Below, piece after piece: positions 49,290-59,739 of a stretch of 64,000 bases of DNA. Both the position numbers and the translations under genes were made by a program. A model generated the notes under the pieces. It was given only the letters and a program-made list of their open reading frames with translations. It made no database searches and had not been told where the DNA came from. Every line of letters starts with the position of its first letter. Position 1 is the first letter of the stretch. This DNA comes from Letharia columbiana (lineage: Eukaryota; Ascomycota; Lecanoromycetes; Lecanorales; Parmeliaceae), in the NCBI RefSeq assembly GCF_014066305.1, contig NW_023501099.1, positions 248,001 to 312,000 on the forward strand, given 5' to 3'.

Positions 49290-50475
49290 AGGCCAACATC
49301 GACACCAAGGACCCTCTCTATCTTTATTTGCCTCTCCGCGTTTCTCTTTGAATCCTGCATCTATCTCGGTCATTCCATAATATTTGTAAAAGGCCCAGAC
49401 AAAGAACCCATGTTGGCATGCATTAACCAGGAACCTCTCGTCTCCGAGAAAGAGCGTTGCATCATCCCCCAACCGTTCGGAAGCCCTCGTCGCTCTCGTC
49501 CTATGAAGGTAAGGCCGAATTGCAGTCCCTTGCTTATGATTGCGGCGGCCGTGAACGATTTCGAAAAGTTGATGACGTTCAAGCATGTGTAATTGCTGTA
49601 GTGTTGGGCTTGGCAGTATGCAATGTCGTTCCAGGAAAAGATAAATTTCATATTAGTACTCTTTGCACCGCAAGTCGTCGCGGCTTTGCTTGTATTGCAC
49701 ACCATGCATCTCGCAAGCAGTCGTGAAAGGTTTCCGTTCCCTGACTGTCGAGTAGGACCAGACGGTTGCCCATCTATTGGCATCAGTGGGTGTGCTTTTT
49801 CAGAGTGTCTAGCATGAATCTCTGCGTTTGACAAATCCAAGGCGCCTTCAGCGTGGACCTGGCCCTCAAGACTGAAGCGCGTGGAGTAAATAGCCTTTGC
49901 TTCAGTCACTCGTTCACAAATCACCAGAATCTTTTCGATGTTTGTAGGACTCAATTGAAACCGATGTTCCAGTTCCTTTGCGAGATCAGTGATCCGGCGT
50001 TCGCCGGTGAGAGTGGTGACAGCCATCATTGAACTTGGTCAGTGCCTTTCCATCACTCTGTTTTGTCAAACAACAGCCATCGTCTTCGAGAGACAGAACG
50101 TGCATAGTAGGTGTAATATTGTCGATCCAAGCGACTTTACTGTTCGAATAGGCCACGTGGTTGGAAAACGAACCATAGGAGGAGATTGGTCGTCGGACAG
50201 TTAGCATATCAAATGCTGTTCCAGACCGGTATGCGCTGATGTGTTCTGCCTTCAGAGACGAGATAGCCCTTTGCGACAGACCCTCAGGGATACGTAAAGT
50301 CGATCCGCCAGTCCCATGCCAAGGCCGCAACAGACACTGGGTAGTCTGGCAAGACACCAGAATGCTTAATCAGTCTTTGGAAATGGCTCGAGCTCTAACG
50401 GCATGAGAGAGCCCCAGATACTGTGCGATCCTCTGGCTGAGCTCAAGCGGTAGTTTGGTAGAAATGCAGATTTCG
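49290..50475 (-). pseudogene. Degraded F-box-family gene (copy C)
   Basis: The minus strand shows the family in order: F-box KLPLELSQRIAQYLGLSHAV with RARAISK, then a TGA at 50370-50372 where the intact gene has Trp, then LRIPEGLSQRAISSLKAEHI and SAYRSGTAF (intact gene: LHIPDGLSESSILCLKAEHI, DAYRTGHAF). After a frameshift near 50000 follow EKILVICERVTEAKA (intact: GETLVIVTKLWEPTI), then FSWNDIAYCQ, then after another shift FLGDERFLVNACQHGFFVW. Same orientation as copy D. The premature stop and at least two shifts make it a pseudogene, though remnants are well preserved. Confidence 0.7.
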
Positions 50476-50572
50476 ATGAACACTCAATTCCAATCAAAGG
50501 TTAGACAATTTTTTACTAGAAAGATGAGGACTATTGCAGCTCAGATTGTACCTCTCGAGATGCAAGCAACTT

Positions 50573-51225
50573 TTAGTGTCGCCGCAAGAAAAATAACAGT
50601 AACAACCCCTGTAATGGGATAGTAAAAGACTTTTTTTTCTCATACTCAGCCAGCATGACCATAGAGGGCAATGTCGAAGCCGTAAGTCTTGGAGCCAGTC
50701 TTCTGCTACTGTACAAGAGTGCGGCGCATGTGTAAGCATGAACAACCAGCTTTACTGGACACTTGGCGGAAACTGGGAGTATGCAGTTAGTTGGAGGTGC
50801 TGATGCGCCATCGTTTCCGCATTCAAGAGTACAGGTGAGACACATTTTACCAAGATACGGATAGTCTCGTATGATCCTATATCACAATTTGTGCAACAGC
50901 CTCGGCAGTTGGTAGCGAGCGTATCACCATCAGTCTGCCCTGGACCGCAAGCGGTCGTAGCGGTGCAGGACGCAGAGCATGATGTGTCTTGGCACATAAC
51001 TGGCAGCTAGGGGGGTACTGATCTTCATGTTGGGGGAGGAGAGGGTGGTGAGTGTTGCAGAATAACATGGCGAGGTATCGTGAAAGCATATCGCCATCAA
51101 TGACAGGGGATACACGCCATGATCATCATCTGCGATGTTTGAGATGGGCAAAAGCTGTTGGGCATACTACCAGGCAATGACCTTAGCGCAACAAGCAGTA
51201 CGGCAAAGGTGAATATTCTCCGCAT
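50573..51225 (-). CDS. Candidate Cys-rich small secreted protein
   Basis: From the ATG at 51225, MRRIFTFAVLLVALR reads as a signal peptide. A Cys-rich segment CQDTSCSASCTATTACGPGQ with TNCRGCCTNCDIGS (about 51000-50890) follows after an acceptor CCCCCTAG, and a second intron (donor GTATCT, branch AACTAAC, acceptor CTCCCAG) joins SYETI to SAKCPVKLVVHAYTC. The first donor is unsure (GTCATT is weak), and the frame runs on to 50573 with a less convincing hydrophobic tail. About nine Cys within 40 residues after a signal peptide is the profile of a disulfide-rich secreted protein. Boundaries are approximate and it could be non-functional. Confidence 0.35.
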
Positions 51226-51609
51226 GGTTGCGCTTTTGGTGCTGTCTGGTCATTGTCCATTTCATTGGTGATATCTGGGCATGGGGCGCAACGCCAGCTT
51301 CTATGCCTGTGCTCACGCATTGATTGTTAATTAATATCTGTTGACCAATCTCTTCGCGCAATGCTGGTCGATAAACTCGGCGTTACTATAATGGCCCTTT
51401 GAGCTTAATATGCTCGACGTCGAGTTGGCCAATTGAAAGGTGAAAGACTGGTTGGGCTAAAGCAAGAGACAAGCGCAGCCGCGTGAAGCGTCTTGCGCAA
51501 AGTAAACAAAGACGTCATACATAGCTCTTGCCATATCTGCTATCTGCAAATTTGAAGGATCAAAAGAGGTAGGAGTTGAGAGTCCCGACACTGACTCACA
51601 ATCTGTACC
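51226..51609. other. Divergent intergenic region
   Basis: Between the Cys-rich candidate (minus) and the helix-hairpin-helix gene (plus). No specific element identified. Confidence 0.4.
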
Positions 51610-52403
51610 ATGAAAGCCAACGATAGCGCCTCTCAAATCTCCTTTGACACCCTCCGCACCCACCTTCTGAGCTACGACTCTCACATCCCAGACAAGATCC
51701 AAGGTCTCGAACAGCTACGCCTCAGTACGATCCCTGAAACTCTCGTTCAGCGCAAAAAGAATGGCAAATCATTCCTTGAAAAAACAGAATTGACAAGCCT
51801 AGTCGAATGGAAACTGTGCGTCTGACATATTCCTTCGCAAACCTCAGCAGCTTATAACTCGATGACCATAGAAAACATGGTACCTACCGTCCTAATCTTA
51901 CTAAGCTCGTCGCGTCGAATAGCGTCAAAGACGTCCGTGAGACGACGAAGAAAGCATTCGAGCTATACGAGGTGGATAAAGACGACTATGGCAAGTCTAT
52001 CACAGCCCTGAATAAGCTGAAGGGAATCGGGCCCGCAACGTCGTCACTACTACTGTCGTGCTACGACCCCGTAAGAGTTCCGTTTTTTTCCGACGAACTC
52101 TACCGCTACCTACACTGGGAGGACGCCAAATCGAAAGGCTGGGATCGAAAAATCAATTACACAATCAAAGAATACAAAACCCTCTTCGAAAGAGTAGCCG
52201 AGCTCCGAGAGCGTCTGGAGAAACAATCCGGCATAGGAGTCTCCGCCGTCGACATCGAAAAGGCCGCATACGTGCTCGGCAAAGACGTGCTGCCAGATTC
52301 CAAGATATTTCCCATAGACACCGAGGACGCCGAGGGCGACAAAACCCTCAGGCCCCCATCGCCGAAAAGGCGAAGAAAAGTCATGCCAGAGTCCCAGAAA
52401 TAA
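51610..52403 (+). CDS. Conserved fungal protein with a helix-hairpin-helix-like motif
   Basis: Exons 51610-51815 and 51872-52403 (56-bp intron) give 245 aa. The central segment ALNKLKGIGPATSSLLLSCY has the LKGIGPAT hairpin typical of helix-hairpin-helix DNA-binding or base-excision glycosylase folds, followed by PFFSDELYRYLHW. The C-terminal tail PSPKRRRKV is a likely nuclear localisation signal. No catalytic Lys/Asp pair of a known glycosylase is evident, so no enzymatic role is claimed. The 3' end overlaps, in another frame, the start of the neighbouring broken coding stretch. Confidence 0.8.
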
Positions 52404-52835
52404 ACCTTGACAGCAACATAGCGCGCATCGATGAATGCCGTCGCAAAGGCCTGAACGGCTCCCCTACCTACGACACACTCGGCTTCGAGCTCGACAAGGA
52501 GTATATCATTAAGCACACCGGCGGTCATCCCCGCCCACATGGGGCAAAAACCTTAGATCGACTGGAGCCAAAACGCAAAGATAGTGAGAAGAAGGCAGGT
52601 ATCATGGGGGTAGCGGGAGACGACAATAAGATCCACGAACAAGCGTGGGATGATCGCGTCGCTAAAGATTTGGGTAGTGCATTTCATGGGGTAGGCATGG
52701 AGAAGTATGAAGAAAGGCAAAGGAAAAGCTTCAAAGCTAAGGGAAGATGAATTTGATCTGAGTAATGAAGAACAGGACAGGTTAATGGACTTGATGTGTG
52801 GCAGTGCTTTGAGCAAAGGAAGCAAGCATTGCTAA
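52385..52835 (+). pseudogene. 5'-truncated, frameshifted remnant of a conserved fungal gene
   Basis: An open stretch from about 52385 reads RIDECRRKGLNGSPTYDTLG then ELDKEYI and GIMG...AWDDRVAKDLG, a pattern I recall from an uncharacterised conserved fungal protein. After KSFKAK the frame hits TGA at 52748-52750, but one base over it continues EDEFDLSNEEQDRLMDLM to a TAA at 52833-52835, as expected for the C terminus. So there is a single extra base at about 52740. The expected N terminus is absent; its place is occupied by the 3' end of the gene at 51610-52403. Confidence 0.5.
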
Positions 52836-53017
52836 GCACAGCGGATGAGTGGAGTAAGGAAAGGGCCCCTAAAAAACGTGAAATGACACTTTTCGAAGAC
52901 ATCGCAGAGAGCGTTCGTCAGAGCGTCAACTTTGCTGACTTCCAATGAATCTGTGGTTGTTTCTTGAGTCTAGAGACGCACTCAATGAAATGAGTATCCC
53001 GGAACATGTTTGGCCAG

Positions 53018-53789
53018 TCATGTCTCGCCTTTCCACTCCGTCCTACCCAATCTGATAATGTCGTTCTGACTGACCACCCAAACCCCCTCCTCTCTTTTGC
53101 CCTCCACGCATTGCATCCCAGCCGCAACAGCAGCCCTGCCAATAACATCCGCATCCTGTGCCCACCAGTCTGTCAACCACCCCTTACTTATCGCGCCTAG
53201 TCCCTTTGCTACAACCCGGAAGGCTGCCTCCATAGGCCGACTATCCTTCCTCGGTCCGACTAGCAGCCCTGGCTTCACTAGGATTGTGTGAGGAAACCCA
53301 AGCTCTTGAACCGCTTCATCCAATTCGGCCTTCATCTTGCCGTACGGGAACAAAGATTTGGTGGAGACGCCAGCCGATGAGATGAGTACGTAAACTTTGA
53401 CTCCGGACTCCTTTGCAGCCTTAGCGAGAGAAACATTGAGATCGTAGTCTACTTTGCGCTGGGCTTCGAAGGAGCCCGCTTGCGCTTTGGTGGTGCCGAG
53501 GCCGGAGAGGAAGATGTTTGGGGTTGGGGAGAGAGATTGGAGACTGGAAGGCCATTTTGAGCTGTCAGGTTCGATGAGAGGGTGAACGTTGGCTGAAGAA
53601 GTTGGGAGGTCGCGGCGGGCTATTGCATGGATAGTGGGATGAGAGGAGAGAGACGTGAGGGTCGTGAGGATGTGGGAACCCTATATGTTATTCAGTCTGA
53701 GTAGCTGGAGAAGTCGATATCAGGTTTGGAATAGCTACCACAAGCCCAGTGCAACCTACGAGCGCTGCTGATGACATTCCTCCTGCCAT
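53018..53789 (-). CDS. FMP52: FMP52-like NAD(P)-binding protein
   Basis: Exons 53789-53739 and 53680-53018 (58-bp intron) give 237 aa. A Rossmann nucleotide-binding start, ALVGCTGLVGSHIL (GxxGxxG), spans the splice junction, which supports it. Then YVLISSAGVSTKSLFPYGK carries a short-chain-dehydrogenase-like S...YxxxK pair, and LVKPGLLVGPRKDSRP follows. This is the fungal FMP52 family, described in yeast as an outer mitochondrial membrane protein of unclear function. Two in-frame ATGs (53789 and 53776) are possible starts. Its promoter is shared with the divergent MET10 homologue 297 bp away. Confidence 0.88.
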
Positions 53790-54086
53790 GATGGAAGCTG
53801 TACCTCTATTGACAATGATCGACGACCGATCTCATGGCCATGACAGGGATTGAGATTGCCGGAGATTTAAAGTTATCTAATCAGCGGACACCAAAAATGC
53901 CATGTAATTACTTTTCAATGCCGCTGATCGGATCACGCAATTCTTGCTAGCAAACCGCTGTGGCGGTCAAAAAGTCCGAAATGATGTCGGTGAAAATGGA
54001 CGCTTACCAACACTGCTTTCCTTGGTTCTCTCATTCTGCGCATTCTTTCTTCCTTCTTTCTCCCTTAACTGTTCTCTTTGCCCGTC
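53790..54086. promoter_or_regulatory. Shared divergent promoter of FMP52 and MET10 homologues
   Basis: 297 bp between two divergent starts, with a CT-rich stretch (54035-54075) just before the MET10 ATG, a common fungal core-promoter layout. ATGATGTCGG at about 53981 matches 8 of 10 positions of the fungal sulfur-regulator consensus ATGRYRYCAT (CYS3/MetR); with one weak site this is only suggestive. Confidence 0.4.
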
Positions 54087-57000
54087 ATGCGTCTTCAACC
54101 AGCCGAGTCCAACGGCCCAGCAGAGCCCGAGCCTGTTCGCGAAGGGCCGGAGAAAAAGCTGAAAGAATTCAAGCAATACTCTACAAGCCTGCCCTTCAGT
54201 CAGCCCATATCCTTAGCCTCAATTGGTGGACCCACATATGTTACGGCCCAGACATTGATCCAGCAAGTCGCCTACACCCTTTCCGACAGGCTATGGACGT
54301 ACTCGCCTGAGACATTCGACCTCGATGTCGCTGTCAAAGATTGGTTTGGAGAGGGGTCGAAAAATGTTCATGGATACCCCACGAATGTCGAGTCCATGCA
54401 GATTCGGCAGGGCGCTGCGTCCATAGCGTTGGGATACATCTCCTCTAAAGATTTCGACCGGAAGAGGCGCTACGTTCCTCAGTCAATCCTAGCATCGTCC
54501 TCCACTCTACAGTACCTTCAAGCGGCTTTAAATCAGCTCTCACAGCTATACTCCGATGTCAGTCCATTTGTGGCTCATATCGCGGCCATTGACTATGCTG
54601 GAGCTTCCTCACAGTTGGTCGCGGATTATGTCTCCGCTTTGTCGCTGGCAGAAGAGCTGGGATTCGGCATGGTGTCTTCATTCTCTGCATATGAGGCGCA
54701 GCATATGGCATTGCTCTCTACGCTGCTTGCGAGCATCATGCCCACCATACACATTTACGATGGGGTCAGCATTGGCAGGGAGACAACAAGAGTTATTGAT
54801 GTCCTAGATCAAGCTGGTCTGCACAATACCTACAAGGCCGTTCAGAATGAAATATCTGCACCAGGAAAGAAGAGTGTGAACACAGACACGAAAGTGCTGC
54901 GACTGCTGAAAGCGTTGAATGGCGAGCTTGGTACTCAGTACGGGGTCTTCGAGTATCACGGCCACGCAGCACCAGACTCGGTGCTGACAGTCTTCGGGAC
55001 TGTAGAGTCGTCATTGGCCTCGCAGGTTGCTCTGTCGCTCGAAAGAGAAGGCGCGAAAGTGGGAGTCGTGAATGTCAGAGTCTACAGGCCATTCATTGAA
55101 GAGGAATTTCTCGGGGTCCTGCCTGAGTCAGTGAAGACGATCGGTGTGCTTGGTCAAGTTGACGATCAGCAAGCGGTATCGGACAGCAGCGTGCGCTCGA
55201 ATCTGTATTGCGACGTTATAGCGGCGATCGCATACTCAGACAAATGGGCAACGCCTCCCGCGGTACTAGACGTGAAATATGCGAGGGAAACTGTCTGGAC
55301 GCCTGTCTCTGTTGCGGCAGCATTCCAACTGTTGGTGGAGAAGCCAATTTTGCAATCTGAGGACATATGGACTGAATCTGGAGCCCCTTCGGCCCTCCAG
55401 TTGCTTGACCCTTCATCTGTTCAGCAGTATACCTTTTGGGACATTGATACCTCAGACTCGGCAAACGCGCCGGTTGCGCTCGGCCAAGCTTTGGCAACAG
55501 ATTCCGCGAACAACGTCACCACCAAGACAGGATACGACAATCTGATTCAAGGAGGAGTGTTCCGTTCTGATATTCGGAAGTCTAAGAAGACGATCGAGGC
55601 TTCTTACTCGATCGATGCAGCAGATGTAGTCTATGTCGGCGGCGAAAGCCTCCTCAAGATGTATGACATCCTCGGTGGCCTCAAGGCTGGCGGAAAGATC
55701 ATTTTGAAGCTACCAGGCGTAAAAGATGACGATCTTGAAAAGAAGCTTCCAGTCGAATTTAGAAACGCATTGGCCGCCAAAGGTGCTAAATTGTATATTC
55801 TTGATCCACCAGCAGTTGAGGTCATAGCCAATGATCCAGCACAGGAAGTATACTTGACGGAGCTGGCATTCTTGCGCGTCGCGTTGCCCAACCTTGAGAA
55901 GACTGGATTGCAGAAGCTGGCCTCTGTCAACGGAACAATCGAGACATTGCAGGAATTGGCCAAGGTTCTAGACAACGCTTTGCGACTCATGGAGATCCCC
56001 AAGACTTGGGCCACCGAGGAATTAGAGGGCACGCCACCCTCATTGTTCAAGGACATATGTACGAGCAGCTTTGTAGCTTACGACAAGATTGAGGTAGACC
56101 CACCCACGTATCTCAAAGACTGGAAGACGGCGGCCAAAGGCTTGATTTTCAAGGAGGCTTACGGCACAAAGCCGGCACTGCGCCCAGATGTCAACGTCAA
56201 GACCTTCACAGTGCATGTACAGGAGAATCGCAGACTTACGCCGCCATCTTACGACAGAAATATTTTCCACATCGAATTTGATCTTGGGAATTCATGCCTG
56301 ACCTACGATATTGGAGAAGCGCTCGGTATTCATGCTGAGAATGACGAAGTCGAGGTCGAGGAGTTTATCAAATTCTACAAGCTTGATCCTAAGGAGATTG
56401 TTGAGGTGTCGAGTCGCGAGAATCTCGAGGTGCTCGAGAACAGGACAGTGTACCAAGCTCTTATGCAGAATGTCGACATCTTCGGCCGACCACCGAAGCG
56501 ATTCTACGAAGCTTTGGCTGAGTTCGCCGATGATCCCAATGAGCGGAAAGAGCTTACCACATTGGGAGGCCCTACCAAAGAGGGTAACCAGGAATTCAAG
56601 AGGAGAGCCGAAGTAGATACTATCACTTACGCCGACATCCTTTTGGAGTTCCCTTCGGCCCATCCAAGCTTCCATGATATTGTCCGCATTGTTAGTCCGT
56701 TGAAGCGAAGAGAATACTCAATTGCGTCATGCCAGAAGGTGACGCCGAACAGCGTTGCTTTGATGATTGTGGTGGTCGGCTGGGTAGATCCGAAGGGTCG
56801 TGACAGATTTGGTCAAGCTACAAGGTTTCTTAACAAGCTCAGAGTCGGCGCTCCTGTCACTGTCTCCGTCAAGCCGAGTGTGATGAAGCTGCCACCGAAG
56901 TCTACCCAGCCATTGATCATGGCTGGTCTTGGCACTGGTCTTGCGCCATTCCGAGCGTTTGTGCAGTATCGCGCGTGGGAGAAGGCACAGGGCAAGGAGA

Positions 57001-57421
57001 TTGGGTCCGTATTGCTCTACATGGGCTCGAGACACCAAAGAGAAGAGTATTGTTATGGAGAGGAGTGGGAGGCCTATCAGGATGCTGGTGTCATCACGCT
57101 GCTTGGTCGTGCTTTCTCCCGTGATCAGCCGCAGAAGATCTATATCCAGGATCGGATGAGGCAGACAATGAATGATATCATCCAGGCTTATCTGAAGGAG
57201 GAAGGGGCTTTCTATCTTTGTAAGTGCTTCTGCAAAAGCGTGAAGACGAACTTACTGATGCGTTGCTGCTAGGCGGTCCTACATGGCCTGTACCTGATGT
57301 CACCAACGTGCTTGAAGATGCTATCGCCAGGGACGCACAGATGATAGGCAAGAAGGTGACCCCGAGGACTGAGATTGAAAAGTTGAAGGATCAGCTGAGA
57401 TATGTTTTGGAGGTTTACTGA
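54087..57421 (+). CDS. MET10: Sulfite reductase (NADPH) flavoprotein alpha component
   Basis: Exons 54087-57219 and 57273-57421 (53-bp intron) give 1093 aa. This subunit passes electrons from NADPH through FAD and FMN to the hemoprotein beta subunit, which reduces sulfite to sulfide in sulfate assimilation. The N-terminal half has the pyruvate:ferredoxin-oxidoreductase-like fold (TYVTAQTLIQQVAY; VESMQIRQGAASIALGY). The C-terminal half is ferredoxin-reductase-like: FAD motif RREYSIAS, NADPH site MAGLGTGLAPFRAF, GSRHQREEYCYGEE and the C-terminal CGGPTWPVPDV whose Cys codon is split by the intron. Length matches fungal MET10. The ATG at 54087 was chosen over an upstream in-frame TTG. Confidence 0.95.
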
Positions 57422-57936
57422 ACTCCAAGCATTGCAAGCATATCTGCTTTCTAAGCGTGGCGTAGGCGGTGCGTCTGAATTTCTCGGATATTTCGCACCT
57501 ATACGGATAGAACTGATACATTTGATTTTTGACCCTCCATCCACTACCTTCCCCATCCTGCACCAAGTTTGTCCTGCATGCAAAAGATCTCCTTTGTGAA
57601 GACTATGTATCAGTCAGGGGTTCAGGGGCAATATTTGGTTTGAGAAGCACGCCTTGTAAGGCGACGCTAGGCAAGGAGTGTTACCGATTGGACAATGATC
57701 GTGGCGCGAAGTTTGCGCTCACTTTGCTTCTGCTTGCAAACAGTCATATTATGATACAACATAGTCACTATAACAGCATTGACTTAGCGATCTTAGTAAT
57801 GGCTTCGTGAGTCCACTAACAGCAAATTTCATCATCTGAGGAGTCTCTCACGCACTGTCGCAAACCTCCGCGCTCACCCGCACCGCAAATCAGCAGCCCC
57901 ACATCAATTTCCCGACAGCACAAAAAAGTACACAGA
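57422..57936. other. Intergenic
   Basis: MET10 3' flank and promoter of the disordered-protein gene; nothing else seen. Confidence 0.55.
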
Positions 57937-59739
57937 ATGTCTGGCCGCGCCTCTCCATCACCAGGCAGAAGACCACAGCTGAACGAGCGCGCTTCATCCT
58001 CGGCTTCTCTCTCCAAGGGGTCTCCAAATACCGGTCATCTCTCCAAGTCGCACAACAAAGGATCCTCAACCAAGCTGCACAAGGCGCATGCCGTCGGTCA
58101 TGGACGTCACCCGTATGGAAGAGTGCCATCACATGGCAAGGGTCTACACAAGCTCTCCAAGTTGGGTCCTGGCGATGCAGGAGAGGTTGCAGGACACACG
58201 AGACACCATACTAGATCAGCGTCGCATACACCAACGGCCAGCCCAACAACACAGAACTTCAAGCGCAATAGCTCTAATCTCAGCTTACCAAGAGTTGGGT
58301 CTAAGGCGTCTATAAAGAAGAATAAATCCGAAGTATCTCTGGGGCGGAACCCTTCATTGACCAAACTGGGGAACCAATCGAAGGGAGAGAAGGCGCAGAC
58401 GAAGAATAGCTTGCGCAAAAAGGGCGATGATGATGGTCCCGTGAAAGGGCAAGCGAGCTTCGAGGTGGGAAATGAGGATCACGAGAACGATGACTGGACA
58501 GAGGAGAGCAACTCACAGTCACCCCATACCACTCGACATGGCTCAGTAGGTCGTAAGACTCCCCAACTGGAAGATCCTCCTTCGCCAGATGAGCCCGCAG
58601 AACCGTCTCCTCCAAATCTCCCTCAATCACCACCACAGTCTCCACCTAATAATCCTTCAGCTTTCGTCGATCATGCAAAGGAGCAAGATCATCATCGAGA
58701 CAGATCCCCATACTCTCACCCACCAGACGCAGACGACGTGACTCACCGTCTCCTCAATCGCAGTGCCCACAACGCAGCACCTAAAACATCTAATGTATCG
58801 GCAACAGTTACACCAAATGGCTCCAGCGGTTCTCCAGCATTCGTTCACAGCCAGGACTCCGCATTCGGTAACAGGGATTCCATGCCCGGAGACGGCATAT
58901 CTCGCTTCCTCAACGGCACAGGCTCGAACTCCGGCAGCGCAACACCAGGCTCTGTATCTCACCTTCAGCAAAATCTAGCACATCTCAACCACACCACCCA
59001 CCATGACCGTCCAGGCTCTCCAACAGACTCATCCTCAACCGTCAAAGCCCCTACTCGCAGGGTCAAATCTGCGGCTAATCTGTCCCACCCGCGTCTCAGC
59101 AACGGCGAATCCAGCTCAGCATCCCCACCCATACCGAAACAATCCAATGGCAAGAACCCACTCAAGCCTCCAAAAGAAACTCGCGTCTCACCCTTCGAAT
59201 CAGCCCGCGGCGCCGATCCCACTAAGGGCAAATCACTCACGCAGCTGAAGTTGGATCTGCAGCGCATGTCCACGCAGCGTGATCCACCATCCGATCAACA
59301 CCCGCTCTTGCAACACGGGTCAGGGTTCGGAATCCAGAATCTCAGCGCTGGGTCGAAAGAGATGGAGGCGAGACAGGCAAGGCAGTGGACGCAGGCAAGG
59401 GTCGAGTGTGCGAATGCGAAGCGGTTCTATCCCGACTTGCTTGCTGGCAGTCTCAAGCAACAAGCCGTGCAGAGCAAGCTCGATGGGCGGAAATTTGATG
59501 GACAAAAGAAGCTGGATGGGAAGAAAGCGCCTGATGGGCATAAGGGGAAGAGCGTCAAGACGCCAGTCGGGAACTCTGGGGAGGCGGCGCACGGGAGGGG
59601 CAGAGTGAGATTTGAGGTGGGGAAGGGAAGCCCAGAGTTGGTGGAGGAGCATGAGGAGGATGGGCCGATGGACGAAGGTGTGGAAGGGCTGCTGAGGAGG
59701 ATGTGGGTGCAGGGAGAGACTAGCGGTGGGGAGGAGTAG
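57937..59739 (+). CDS. Long Ser/Pro-rich intrinsically disordered protein
   Basis: A single uninterrupted frame of 600 aa from an ATG (MSGRASPSPGRRP). The protein is rich in Ser, Pro, Lys, His and Asn, with many SP/TP phosphorylation-type sites, a DDWTEESNSQSP acidic motif around residue 190 and a more conserved-looking C-terminal part (MEARQARQWTQARVECANAK about residue 476; KKLDGKKAPDGHKGK). Lack of stops over 1.8 kb in such composition supports coding. The motif order suggests one of the regulatory disordered proteins conserved in filamentous ascomycetes, but I cannot name the family and assign no function. Confidence 0.85.
   Translation: MSGRASPSPGRRPQLNERASSSASLSKGSPNTGHLSKSHNKGSSTKLHKAHAVGHGRHPYGRVPSHGKGLHKLSKLGPGDAGEVAGHTRHHTRSASHTPTASPTTQNFKRNSSNLSLPRVGSKASIKKNKSEVSLGRNPSLTKLGNQSKGEKAQTKNSLRKKGDDDGPVKGQASFEVGNEDHENDDWTEESNSQSPHTTRHGSVGRKTPQLEDPPSPDEPAEPSPPNLPQSPPQSPPNNPSAFVDHAKEQDHHRDRSPYSHPPDADDVTHRLLNRSAHNAAPKTSNVSATVTPNGSSGSPAFVHSQDSAFGNRDSMPGDGISRFLNGTGSNSGSATPGSVSHLQQNLAHLNHTTHHDRPGSPTDSSSTVKAPTRRVKSAANLSHPRLSNGESSSASPPIPKQSNGKNPLKPPKETRVSPFESARGADPTKGKSLTQLKLDLQRMSTQRDPPSDQHPLLQHGSGFGIQNLSAGSKEMEARQARQWTQARVECANAKRFYPDLLAGSLKQQAVQSKLDGRKFDGQKKLDGKKAPDGHKGKSVKTPVGNSGEAAHGRGRVRFEVGKGSPELVEEHEEDGPMDEGVEGLLRRMWVQGETSGGEE

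Noticed and set aside
52058..52750. A single 230-codon gene in the alternate frame
   Set aside because: Its first 110 codons are the shadow of the helix-hairpin-helix gene; only the part from about 52385 looks truly coding.
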